Below are positions 8,764 through 17,486 of a DNA stretch of 64,000 nucleotides, one piece after another. The stretch is from Rubripirellula amarantea. GTDB taxonomy: Bacteria > Planctomycetota > Planctomycetia > Pirellulales > Pirellulaceae. A program made the translations under genes and the position numbers. The stretch is from assembly GCF_007859865.1 (NCBI RefSeq), contig NZ_SJPI01000001.1:3037406-3101405 (forward strand). The letters are read 5' to 3'. The first letter of the stretch is position 1. Every line of letters begins with the position of its first letter. The notes beneath the pieces were generated by a model. The model saw nothing but the letters and a program-made list of their open reading frames with translations, was not told where the DNA came from and made no database searches.

Positions 8764-10074
8764 CTACCAGGCTCCCGCGTCGACAGCCAAAGACAATTCG
8801 TCATCGCATCGCGGATTCGGATCAGTGTCCGTCTGGCCGTTTAGCGAGGCTGGCTGAGTCAATGTCAAGAACTTGTTGAGTCTGGCGTTCCAGGAATACT
8901 GCTGCGAAACGAGTTTCGATGCGCTGCGTCCCATCGATGTTCGTAGTTCCGCATCGTCGGAAAGTTTTAGGATCGCGTGTCGCCACTGTTCGACGGAATC
9001 GGCGATTTGGAAATCAACGCCCGTGGTCGCATCGATACCTTCGGCAGATTCCGTGGTCAGCACGACTGGCAGACGTGCCGCCATGGCTTCGAGCACTTTG
9101 TTTTGAATGCCGCGAGCCAGCTTAAGTGGCGAGATCGCGATATCGGCGTTGTGCAAATAAGGACGTACATCTTCGACTTCCCCAACAAGGTTTACTCCTG
9201 GCAACAAAGCTAAGTCCTTCACTTTGCCGCAGGCTCTTCGCCCCACGATCTCTAACTCAATCGGCTTGGATTGACGTAATTGAGGAAGCAGGTCGCGGCA
9301 GAACCAAACGAGTCCTTCGACGTTGGGGTGATAGTCAAGGACGCCGGTGAACACCAACTTGGTAACCTTGCGGTTGGCATTGGGACGATGGACTGCGTCG
9401 TGAGGATAAAAGAAATCACTGTCGACGCCGTTGCTGATTCCCAATGGCGATTTCGCAACGCAGACAGTTCGTTCAAACAGCGATGCCTCAAGATCGCTAA
9501 CCAGCGCGATCCCGTCGGCGCGATCCGCGATTCGTTGCTCGAGCCTTTGCACTCGTTCGGCTTCGCATCCATAGATCCAGCGTTTGAGTCGCGTGGACTG
9601 TTGGCTCATTTGTTTCCACTTTCGGCTATCGACATCCACCACATCGACAATCTTTCGAGTGTCACGAAATGATGGCTGGTCGACGTAGGGAAACATGCTT
9701 GAGCAGTAAACCAGTGCCGTCTGGAAAGGTGTTTGAGCGTGCAGCGATTTAACTTGCCGTTGAAGCGAAGACGAAAAGAACATTCCTTCGGACAAGCTCT
9801 TGCCGTTTGCGTAGGACCGAATCGCGTGAGTGAGGCGGCCTACCTTCGAGAGTGGCGCGACCACCGATCTTTCGCAAAACGCATTCACATGATCGAGCTG
9901 AGACTGCGAAACGGGTTCGTCCGTAGGGCAACAAAGCGTGATGCGATGATATTGTGAGAGCAGCCTAAGCAGGTTGTACGAACGGATCCGGTCTCCACGA
10001 TTAGGTGGATAGGGGAACCGATGTGTCAACATCAGCAGTCGTGGAAGGCAAGGTTCGGGCATTTGGCTAGGCAA
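8764..10074 (-). CDS. PEP-CTERM/XrtA-associated sugar transferase (GT-B, Stp1 type)
   Basis: 436 residues. The opening MLTHRFPYPPNRGDRIRSY is characteristic of the glycosyltransferase family found in exosortase (XrtA/EpsH) exopolysaccharide loci. The C-terminal half has the GT-B donor domain (LVFTGVLDYHPNVEGLVWF, and LKLARGIQNKVLEAMAARLP with its conserved Glu). The family tie to exosortase loci is established knowledge; the match here is by eye. It lies directly between the fused initiating transferase and the GT4 gene. Enzymes of this group extend the lipid-linked sugar in the cytoplasm. Confidence 0.88.
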   Translation of the reverse strand: MPSQMPEPCLPRLLMLTHRFPYPPNRGDRIRSYNLLRLLSQYHRITLCCPTDEPVSQSQLDHVNAFCERSVVAPLSKVGRLTHAIRSYANGKSLSEGMFFSSSLQRQVKSLHAQTPFQTALVYCSSMFPYVDQPSFRDTRKIVDVVDVDSRKWKQMSQQSTRLKRWIYGCEAERVQRLEQRIADRADGIALVSDLEASLFERTVCVAKSPLGISNGVDSDFFYPHDAVHRPNANRKVTKLVFTGVLDYHPNVEGLVWFCRDLLPQLRQSKPIELEIVGRRACGKVKDLALLPGVNLVGEVEDVRPYLHNADIAISPLKLARGIQNKVLEAMAARLPVVLTTESAEGIDATTGVDFQIADSVEQWRHAILKLSDDAELRTSMGRSASKLVSQQYSWNARLNKFLTLTQPASLNGQTDTDPNPRCDDELSLAVDAGAW

Positions 10075-10151
10075 ATCAGCTCTAAGTTATCGCAATGGAC
10101 GAAGGGACGATGAAGGTCTGAATCGTCGATGGGTCATGGGGTGAATCAGAC

Positions 10152-11918
10152 TTAAGAGGTTGCCGCAGCAAAAGTAGTTTCGCGAGGTGTCGCGGGTGAT
10201 GCGGTTTTCAGCGCTGTGTACTCGGCCATGACGGTTGAAACTTGATCGAACGGATGCGACATCAGCAGTCGGCGAAGGCGATCTTCGGTGTTTCGCAGGC
10301 CAACGTAGTGACGAAACTGATTGGCTCGACCTGCGTTCTTGACGCGAGGCTGTTGCGGATCAAGTTCCCAAGGGTGAATGTAGAACATGGCTGGCCGTCC
10401 CTGACTTCGCACTCCTTCAATTGCGCGGCTAGTGACGCTTAGCGGGAAGAGGCGAAAGTAGCCGCCGCCTACCGGAACTTGCAGAGGCCAGCGGTTCCAC
10501 AGCGAAGGAGGGAATTCGTTGATAGAACCGTTCTCGGTCTGTATTTTGTGGATGTCTTTCCTCGCCGATTTCATTCCATAGCGATGATGGCCCCTGATAG
10601 GGAAAATGCTGGAATCGGTCGTAAAGCCATGCTCCACCAAGATATCCAGGGCCCAAAGCGAATCTTCGACAATTGAAAAACTAGGAGCTCGGTAGGAATC
10701 GACAACCACATCGCAGGCATTGGCGATCGCTTCGCGGCTGTTGCTGATGTCCTCTGCAAACTCTTCGGGGGTGAGATCATAGACTAATTGGTGCCAATAT
10801 CCGTGCGACGCAATTTCGTGTCCTGCGTCAGCTATTCTTCGCACCAGATCTGGATATCGATCGGCAACCCAGCCAAGGATATAAAACGTGCCACGAACCT
10901 CGCAGTGATCGCAAATTGAAAGCAGTTTGTCAGTGTTGTCTTCGACTCGGCATTCCATTTTGTCCCAGTTTTTTCGAGACACTCGATTGCTAAACGCCGT
11001 CACCTGGAAATAGTCTTCAACATCAACCGTGAATGCGTTGCTGACAACCTGAGACAGCGGATTCAAATTCAGTGGAGTACCGTGTGACGAATCAAAACGG
11101 TCGACACGAGTTGGCATTTTGTTCCAGCTTTCCGCAACGCGAGTAGCCACATTGGGGTAACAAGGTTCGGGAGTATCTGGTTGTCTGTCATCCGACGAAG
11201 GAATGTGGGCAACCAGATGCAGGCGACAAAGTCTCATCCACCGGGTAACCGTTTCACCTCGCACCCCAAACATTCTTAGCGCTGTGGCGAACAAGATTCG
11301 GAGATCGAGCCAAGAGTCGACTTCTTCGATGTACTGCAAATCCAGAATCTGCTTGCGACGCACATCATCGACGGTTTCATCGGGCGGCAAGTTGATCTGA
11401 GCCAGGCCGGTCACTCCCGGTCGGACGCAATTGCGATTGAAGTAATTAGGAATTTGACGTGCGAGTTCTTTGCAGATGACAGGGCGTTCGGGTCGTGGTC
11501 CGACTAGCGACATCTCACCGCGTGCAACGTTCACCAGTTGCGGGAGTTCGTCCAGGTGTAGCTTTCTCAATAATCGGCCTAGCGGGGTCACTCGCGGATC
11601 ATTCTTTACGCACCAAACGGCTTTGCCACCTTTCTCGGCGTCGATGCGCATGGATCGCAACTTAAGGATATGAAAATGGCTGCCATTGAGGCCCACTCTT
11701 TCCTGGCGATAGAGGCCAGGGCCTCGTGAGGTCACCTTCACGAGAAGGATAAGCAGCAGCACCAACGGAGAAGTCGCAATGAGCAGGACTGTGCCGCTAA
11801 GTCGATCCAGGACGTACTTGCGCCGGAAGAACGCCGCTTGATCCTGGTCAAGGTCGGTCGCAAATTCGATGTCGTACGATGACTCTACGAATTCAAACGT
11901 CTGCGAGGTATCAATCAT
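10152..11918 (-). CDS. fusion: initiating sugar transferase (WbaP/WcaJ type) plus XrtA-type polysaccharide deacetylase
   Basis: 588 residues in two clear domains. Residues about 30-220 are a bacterial sugar transferase: KYVLDRLSG, a membrane segment (about 43-62), then [20 protein letters not shown] and [10 protein letters not shown], the signatures of enzymes that move sugar-1-phosphate to undecaprenyl phosphate. A linker of about 70 residues follows. Residues about 295-570 are a NodB-type deacetylase of the kind found with exosortases: [39 protein letters not shown]. These are usually two separate genes; a single unbroken frame joins them here. The sugar transferase part lies on the cytoplasmic face, so the deacetylase would too unless a second crossing exists, and I see no other membrane segment. 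Confidence 0.9.
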   Translation of the reverse strand: MIDTSQTFEFVESSYDIEFATDLDQDQAAFFRRKYVLDRLSGTVLLIATSPLVLLLILLVKVTSRGPGLYRQERVGLNGSHFHILKLRSMRIDAEKGGKAVWCVKNDPRVTPLGRLLRKLHLDELPQLVNVARGEMSLVGPRPERPVICKELARQIPNYFNRNCVRPGVTGLAQINLPPDETVDDVRRKQILDLQYIEEVDSWLDLRILFATALRMFGVRGETVTRWMRLCRLHLVAHIPSSDDRQPDTPEPCYPNVATRVAESWNKMPTRVDRFDSSHGTPLNLNPLSQVVSNAFTVDVEDYFQVTAFSNRVSRKNWDKMECRVEDNTDKLLSICDHCEVRGTFYILGWVADRYPDLVRRIADAGHEIASHGYWHQLVYDLTPEEFAEDISNSREAIANACDVVVDSYRAPSFSIVEDSLWALDILVEHGFTTDSSIFPIRGHHRYGMKSARKDIHKIQTENGSINEFPPSLWNRWPLQVPVGGGYFRLFPLSVTSRAIEGVRSQGRPAMFYIHPWELDPQQPRVKNAGRANQFRHYVGLRNTEDRLRRLLMSHPFDQVSTVMAEYTALKTASPATPRETTFAAATS

Positions 11919-11962
11919 TGTTGAATGTCGTTGTTACGGAAAACGGAATGGGCACGTTTGGC

Positions 11963-12631
11963 TTACTGCACTATTTCTTCGAGATGTGGCAAAAACGCTT
12001 TTAGGAAGTCTTCGCACGGTTGTTCGGAATCACTGGTAACTGGCCCAGCGACTTGGATCTTGTACAGCGTGTCTGTCATCCAAAATCGAGGATGATTTCT
12101 TGCTTGCCAATCTCCTCCGTCACTCCACGCGTACCACACGTCGAGTGCTGGTTTGGGATCGGGTGCCAACGAAAACTGAACGGACCACAGTTGGTGTTTC
12201 GCGTTCTTCGTTGAAATGCTTTTCTTCGTCGTTTCATTCGCCTGCTTGGTGCCCACGGAGCTGTAACAAACCTCAGGCGTGTGTACCGCAATGGGGCCTC
12301 GGGGACCGAACAAAACAGCGACGTTCACATCGGTGTCTCGTTTTTCGTTGTGGTAGACGCGAACACTTGATCCGTAGCATCGCAGCAACTCGGCTGCTTT
12401 CGTGTTTAGTGATTGGTCCTCTTTAAGAGTCCAGTCGCCGCACCGATCCGGGATCAATTCCAAGCGATCACCGATCAAGTTAAGGTCTTCGGCTTTGGAC
12501 CATCGTCCATCCATGAATCCGTGAACGACGCCGGAGAAGAGCGTCAGCCCAAGCACAACCGCGCCGGCGATCCTGCGGTTACTCAGGTGCGCCGATGGTT
12601 GTGACGGTGAGTTGTTTTCGTCGGTATTCAT
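11963..12631 (-). CDS. EpsI family exosortase-associated protein
   Basis: 222 residues with one N-terminal membrane segment (about 21-40) and an extracytoplasmic part. LELIPDRCGDWTLKED and the region VAVLFGPRG to HTPEVCYSSVG match the EpsI/DUF3485 family found next to, or fused to, exosortase A. Its molecular role is not established; it is linked to exopolysaccharide production. In many bacteria the EpsI domain is fused to the exosortase C-terminus; here it is a separate gene, about 7 kb downstream of the exosortase in the same direction. Confidence 0.85.
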   Translation of the reverse strand: MNTDENNSPSQPSAHLSNRRIAGAVVLGLTLFSGVVHGFMDGRWSKAEDLNLIGDRLELIPDRCGDWTLKEDQSLNTKAAELLRCYGSSVRVYHNEKRDTDVNVAVLFGPRGPIAVHTPEVCYSSVGTKQANETTKKSISTKNAKHQLWSVQFSLAPDPKPALDVWYAWSDGGDWQARNHPRFWMTDTLYKIQVAGPVTSDSEQPCEDFLKAFLPHLEEIVQ

Positions 12632-12668
12632 GTCAAGTCGAACGTTGAATCAAAGGTGGGGAATGCGG

Positions 12669-15600
12669 CTACGAGCTGTACTTCTTAGCCATCAAGTCGA
12701 GTTGGTCTCGTTCTTCTACGGTCAGGCCCGATCGGTCCAGTTTCTCGATGTCCAATCGTTTCCAAGCCTTCGCGGCTTCTTGTTCTTTGTCTTGTTGCAG
12801 CAGGGCAACGATCAAATGGAACTGGTATCTCGGTTCGTTGGTGTCCAAGACGGCCTGTTGAAACACCTGCTGTGCTTCGACTGGATGGCCGGCCTTCAAC
12901 AAAACGACCCCTTTGGTGTCCAACAGCTCGGGGGCTTCACCGGCCAATTGGATCGCGCGGTCGATCCAGTTGACTCCCTCGTGAGCGCGATCGGGCATTT
13001 CCGATAGTGCCATGGCGAGGTTGTTCAACGAACGCAAGCGAAGCGGGTCAATCTTTAAAGCTCGTTCGTAGTACTGAACAGCTTCGCGATTGTTCCCTTG
13101 TTGAAGTCGAAGCGTTGCCACCGCTTCGATAAGGCCGGCATCGTTGCTGAATCGATCCAGTGCCGATTCGATCACTTGTTGGCATGGTTCGGTCTGCGCG
13201 TCAGCCATGCTGTTCATGAGGGCTTCGGCTAACAGCACCGCGGACGTCAGGTCTTCATGCTCTAAATAGTGCTCGGTGCATACTTCAACGCTTTCGTGCG
13301 TTTTCCCTACGGCGGATAGTGCGACGACGTAATGCGGCAGTCGCTTCGGATCCTTTTCGTAGGATTGTTTGTGCCAATTGAGTCCTTCTTCGATGAATCC
13401 GAGTTTGATCAAGGACGAACCTGCAATGCCAGCGACCATGGGGTCATCCATGGATTCACTGGCAACGGCATCGTTGGCCCATGAGTTAACAATCTCTGGT
13501 GTCTTGGCCTGATCGCCAGTGCGTTGAGCGTAGCGAACGCCAATTTCCAAGGCGGCAACCGTTCCTCGCCTCGTCGATTGCAATTCATCGAGCAAGTTCT
13601 TTACACGAGGCAGGTCTTCGTCATTTTCAGAATCAAGTAAAAAGTCCGCGAATCGGTAAAGGTCGCCTACTTCTGGAAGCGTGCGTCGCACCAGTGATTC
13701 GTGAGTGGAACGTATTTCGGACGTGATCGAATCACGCTGCTTTTCGTCTGCGGAATCGCCAAGTTGCTTGAGCTGTTTGCCCAGCAATGCTGCCAGGAAA
13801 CGTGCGGCGTCGTCGCTGCTGCTGTTTCGTTCGCGAACCAGTGCCCGCAATATCTTGAACGCTTCAGTTTGTTGTTCAGAGTTGCCTTTGAGTCCCAGTA
13901 GCACAGCATGCAAATAACGATTGCTGACGGAAGTCTTGTCGGACTTCGCAAGCAGTTGTTCCAGTTCGTTCCAATCGACATCTTCGCCATCGCGAGCTGC
14001 CAGAGCGCGGGCAAGATCATTTCTTATTTCAGTGTTATTCGAATCGCGAGATTGCGCCAGTCGCAACGCGTTCACTGCCTCATCTTGTCGATGCAAGAGA
14101 CGATAAAGTTCCGCCAGAGCCCGCTGGGTGGTGGCCGTCGGTTTCAGTTTGTCTGCGGCTTGTAGTAGCGGTAAAGCCGCTTGGTAATCTTTCAGTGCCG
14201 TCAGGCCATGGCTTTGCAATACGAGCTGAACATGCTCGGCAAGCTCGCTGTTGTCGATGTCCGCGATCACGCCTCGAGCGGACGCTTCGTCTCCGTGAGC
14301 GAGTTCCAATTCTAGGTGAGCGGCAAAGACGGCAAGCTCTGGCTTGGTTGCCAACTCTGCAGCCTTTTGGATTGCCGACCGAGCTTTTTCAATCAGACGT
14401 TCTTGTTGGTCACTGTCCGTCGTGTTCACCGCGGCAATGGAAGCGGCTTTGCACATGACAACGTGACAGATGAAATCAGTGGGACGCTGATCGATGGCGT
14501 CTTGCGCCACATCTACGCTTCTTTCGAATTCACCTTGCCGCTGAGCAAGCTGGATTTTCGTGGTCGCGTATTGGTCAAGGGGGATATCGGTCGACATCGA
14601 AGCGAGATGCAGTTCTCGTTCAGCGTCCGCATCAAGCCCGACTCGACACAGTTGTTCAATCAAGCACTGACGAGTCATCAGCCGGCGGTCGCCCGCTGCG
14701 ATGCCGCGACGCAACTTCGAGATGGCCTGTTTGGCATTTCCTTCGATCGAGGCGATCCATCCTTCAAGAGAAATCGCCTCTCCCCATCGAGGTCGCAAGG
14801 AAACAAGTTCACGGACCAGAGACCTTGCTTCGACTAAACGGGGGTCGGTGGGTTCAATGGGACCCTTGCTCGAGCGAAGTTCAACGATCAATTCACTGAC
14901 GCGTAGGAATTTCCAGTACGAGCCCGTTTCGCCTTCTTCGGTGCGTAGTGTCTGTTGCCATTGGGAAGCTAGTTCGGACGGCGTTAGCGTTTTCCCGTCG
15001 ACTTTCAAATGCTGCGAATCATGGGGCAGAGCGATGGCCGTTTTTGCCAATTGAAATAACAACGAATGTGTTTTGTTGGCATCGGAAATCGAAGAGAGTG
15101 CTTCGTACGCCAGGTTGGAGTCACGGCCGCGAGCAGCAATTTCAAACGCACGGAATCTCAGTTCATCCGCATGGACCGGGTCCGCTTCCGCGCGATTAAG
15201 GAGCTGTTTTCCCGCATCGGCAATGTTGCCACGTTCGGCTTCGATTCTGGCTCGCACTGCGACTAAGGACACGTCATCTTTGCCAACGAGTTTCTCAAGC
15301 TGAGCGAGTCTTTCTTTTGATTGTTCGTCGTGTCCGAGAGCCGCGAGACGTTCCGCTGCGAATGCCTGGATCGTTCCATCGTCTTCATAGCGAACGGCGA
15401 GTTCATGAATCTTTTCTGCGAAGTCTTGCGAACGCAGATGGTCTTCCGCAATCGTTCCTGAAGGAGGCAAAGAGGCTTCCACCACGGCCAGTCGGCTGTT
15501 AGCGGCTGCCATGGCGGCAATCGTTTTCGGATCGTCCGACTCCTGTGACGGTGCAAAACTTCGCTTGATTCGTGCAACGGCCGTTCGTACACCACTGAAG

Positions 15601-17453
15601 TCTCGTTGCTCGTGCGGCAACCGCAATTGGTAATTAAACAGAGCCTCGATGCTCGCGGCTTGGATCGCTGGTGAATCAGAAGCACCGAGCACTCTCCAAT
15701 GCTCCATCGCTTGCATTCGGTTACCCGATTGCATCCATGCATCGGCAGCTTTGATTCTAAGTTCGAGGTCATTCGGGACAAGGTCGACGGCTCGATCGTA
15801 TGATGACGCGACTTGGTCCCAGATGCCTTCGTCCGCGTAGATCGCTGCCAACTGCAACGCGACGGCGGCACGTTCCCTGGCATCGACGACAATCGAAGCA
15901 CTTAGGGCCGCTTCTAGGTGGACTGCCGCATCCGCGGATTGTCCGTTTTTCGCATCTAGAGATCCTTCCAAGACTTGCAAACGCCATTTCGCAACTTGGA
16001 TTTTTCCTGACAGCGCTGTTCTTGCGGCGTGTGATATTTCGTTGTCGCTCGTGCGTGAAAGACGAAGAGAGTACGTCTCAAGAGCGTCGCGGAAACGGTC
16101 AAGGACGTCGGAGAACTCTTGATCGGATTCTCCTTGGTTCTTAGCGTTGGCAAGCAAGCCGAGTAGATCCAAGCTATTGGCATCGACCTGCTCAAGACCG
16201 CTTTCCCAAATCGCAATTGCGTCATCAGGGGCACCACTGGCGTTTGCCAGCAGCCCAGCATTGGCAAACACGTTCTCGCGAACTGCGTCAGGAATGGACG
16301 GGATCTGCAGCGACATCAGGGTCTGATACCACTGACGCGCTTTCGTCGCATCGGAGGTGGCGAGGATTGGCGCCGCTTCTTGAATGAGTACGAAATCCCA
16401 GTAGTGATCAGGTAGTTTGCCACCTAAGGGCTGATCTTCGGTCTGGTCTTCACTCTCACTGATGGATTGAAGTCGTTGAAGTGCGACATCCGCGTTTTGA
16501 ATTAACCATTGGTTAGCTTCATCCGACTTGCCATTGTTTTGATAGAAATCAAACAAGATCAGCTTGGATCGGCTGTCGTGGTTCTGGGTCAACGTCTTCA
16601 ACGCGACCTGCAATCTTTGTTGATGTTCTTCCAAATTCGCAGCGTCAAACAGATCAGACTGCTTAGGGAAAACCGAAAGCAGATTCGCGATCAAATCAGT
16701 GTCGCCGGGGTTTCGGTCAACGGCGGTCGCGAGTACTTCGCCAATGGGTTGGCTTGCCAGCCACCGCCAATAGCCTTCGGCGATGTCGACTTCGGGTCGG
16801 TTGGTCTCCGTAAATCCCGCTGCTTTGGCTTGCCCCATCAGCGAGACGGCAAGCGATTTAGTGGCTTCGGCATCTTCCGCGTCAGCGTCAAGTAGGACGA
16901 CTTGGCGTTCGGCCTCGCGAAGCCATGGACCGCCTGCTTGAAGTAACCTTTGAATCAGAAGTTTACGTAACGTCTTGGCATCGTCGGGCCGTTTGGCACT
17001 GATGCGAGCGATAGCGATCCCCAACTGCTTGCGGGCCGCATGCAGCGCCATCGTGTAACGTTCAGGTTCCGCCAAGTTAGCCGCCGTGTCAGCAGCAATG
17101 GCCGTGTCGATGACCACTTGCAGATCGTCTGGCCGCAGCAGTGAATACCGTGAGAGCCACTTCGCTTGCGCTTCGTGGTCTTCGACGTCAGCGGCCATTT
17201 TGGCGCGACTTAAAAAGGTCGTGGCTGCCGTTGTGGAATGGTGATAGTAAGAAATTGCCGATGCGGTGAAAATAATCGCGAGCGCAACGACCGAAATTCC
17301 TGCCAACTTCGTGTTGATTTGCCAGTGTTGCCGACGTTGTAGTTCCTTCTGCGCAAGCTTTGTCTTCGCTTCGAGCAATAGCTGAGCTTGTTGTGCAGCG
17401 CTAGGTTGTCTGTCGAGGACAAAACGCTTTCGGTCGTTTGCAGTTTTTGACAT
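12669..17453 (-). CDS. very large TPR-repeat membrane protein of the exosortase locus
   Basis: 1,594 residues. After a charged cytoplasmic start there is one membrane segment (about residues 47-69, LAGISVVALAIIFTASAISY), then about 1,500 residues of helical repeats, with clear TPR units near the end (GNNREAVQYYERALKIDPLR; AGHPVEAQQVFQQAV). TPR proteins, such as PrsT, are common in exosortase polysaccharide loci and are thought to act as assembly or export scaffolds. The length is well above the roughly 900 residues usual for PrsT-like proteins. The gene sits between the Wzc-like kinase (33-base gap) and EpsI (37-base gap). Most of the protein would lie in the periplasm or the paryphoplasm-like compartment. 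Confidence 0.85.
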   Translation of the reverse strand: MSKTANDRKRFVLDRQPSAAQQAQLLLEAKTKLAQKELQRRQHWQINTKLAGISVVALAIIFTASAISYYHHSTTAATTFLSRAKMAADVEDHEAQAKWLSRYSLLRPDDLQVVIDTAIAADTAANLAEPERYTMALHAARKQLGIAIARISAKRPDDAKTLRKLLIQRLLQAGGPWLREAERQVVLLDADAEDAEATKSLAVSLMGQAKAAGFTETNRPEVDIAEGYWRWLASQPIGEVLATAVDRNPGDTDLIANLLSVFPKQSDLFDAANLEEHQQRLQVALKTLTQNHDSRSKLILFDFYQNNGKSDEANQWLIQNADVALQRLQSISESEDQTEDQPLGGKLPDHYWDFVLIQEAAPILATSDATKARQWYQTLMSLQIPSIPDAVRENVFANAGLLANASGAPDDAIAIWESGLEQVDANSLDLLGLLANAKNQGESDQEFSDVLDRFRDALETYSLRLSRTSDNEISHAARTALSGKIQVAKWRLQVLEGSLDAKNGQSADAAVHLEAALSASIVVDARERAAVALQLAAIYADEGIWDQVASSYDRAVDLVPNDLELRIKAADAWMQSGNRMQAMEHWRVLGASDSPAIQAASIEALFNYQLRLPHEQRDFSGVRTAVARIKRSFAPSQESDDPKTIAAMAAANSRLAVVEASLPPSGTIAEDHLRSQDFAEKIHELAVRYEDDGTIQAFAAERLAALGHDEQSKERLAQLEKLVGKDDVSLVAVRARIEAERGNIADAGKQLLNRAEADPVHADELRFRAFEIAARGRDSNLAYEALSSISDANKTHSLLFQLAKTAIALPHDSQHLKVDGKTLTPSELASQWQQTLRTEEGETGSYWKFLRVSELIVELRSSKGPIEPTDPRLVEARSLVRELVSLRPRWGEAISLEGWIASIEGNAKQAISKLRRGIAAGDRRLMTRQCLIEQLCRVGLDADAERELHLASMSTDIPLDQYATTKIQLAQRQGEFERSVDVAQDAIDQRPTDFICHVVMCKAASIAAVNTTDSDQQERLIEKARSAIQKAAELATKPELAVFAAHLELELAHGDEASARGVIADIDNSELAEHVQLVLQSHGLTALKDYQAALPLLQAADKLKPTATTQRALAELYRLLHRQDEAVNALRLAQSRDSNNTEIRNDLARALAARDGEDVDWNELEQLLAKSDKTSVSNRYLHAVLLGLKGNSEQQTEAFKILRALVRERNSSSDDAARFLAALLGKQLKQLGDSADEKQRDSITSEIRSTHESLVRRTLPEVGDLYRFADFLLDSENDEDLPRVKNLLDELQSTRRGTVAALEIGVRYAQRTGDQAKTPEIVNSWANDAVASESMDDPMVAGIAGSSLIKLGFIEEGLNWHKQSYEKDPKRLPHYVVALSAVGKTHESVEVCTEHYLEHEDLTSAVLLAEALMNSMADAQTEPCQQVIESALDRFSNDAGLIEAVATLRLQQGNNREAVQYYERALKIDPLRLRSLNNLAMALSEMPDRAHEGVNWIDRAIQLAGEAPELLDTKGVVLLKAGHPVEAQQVFQQAVLDTNEPRYQFHLIVALLQQDKEQEAAKAWKRLDIEKLDRSGLTVEERDQLDLMAKKYSS

Positions 17454-17486
17454 TTTAAGTTCTGACGATTGTTACCGAAGCCCAAC

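Noticed and set aside
15263-15901. 212-codon minus-strand frame within the TPR gene
   Set aside because: Out-of-frame shadow rich in Ser, Arg and Thr.
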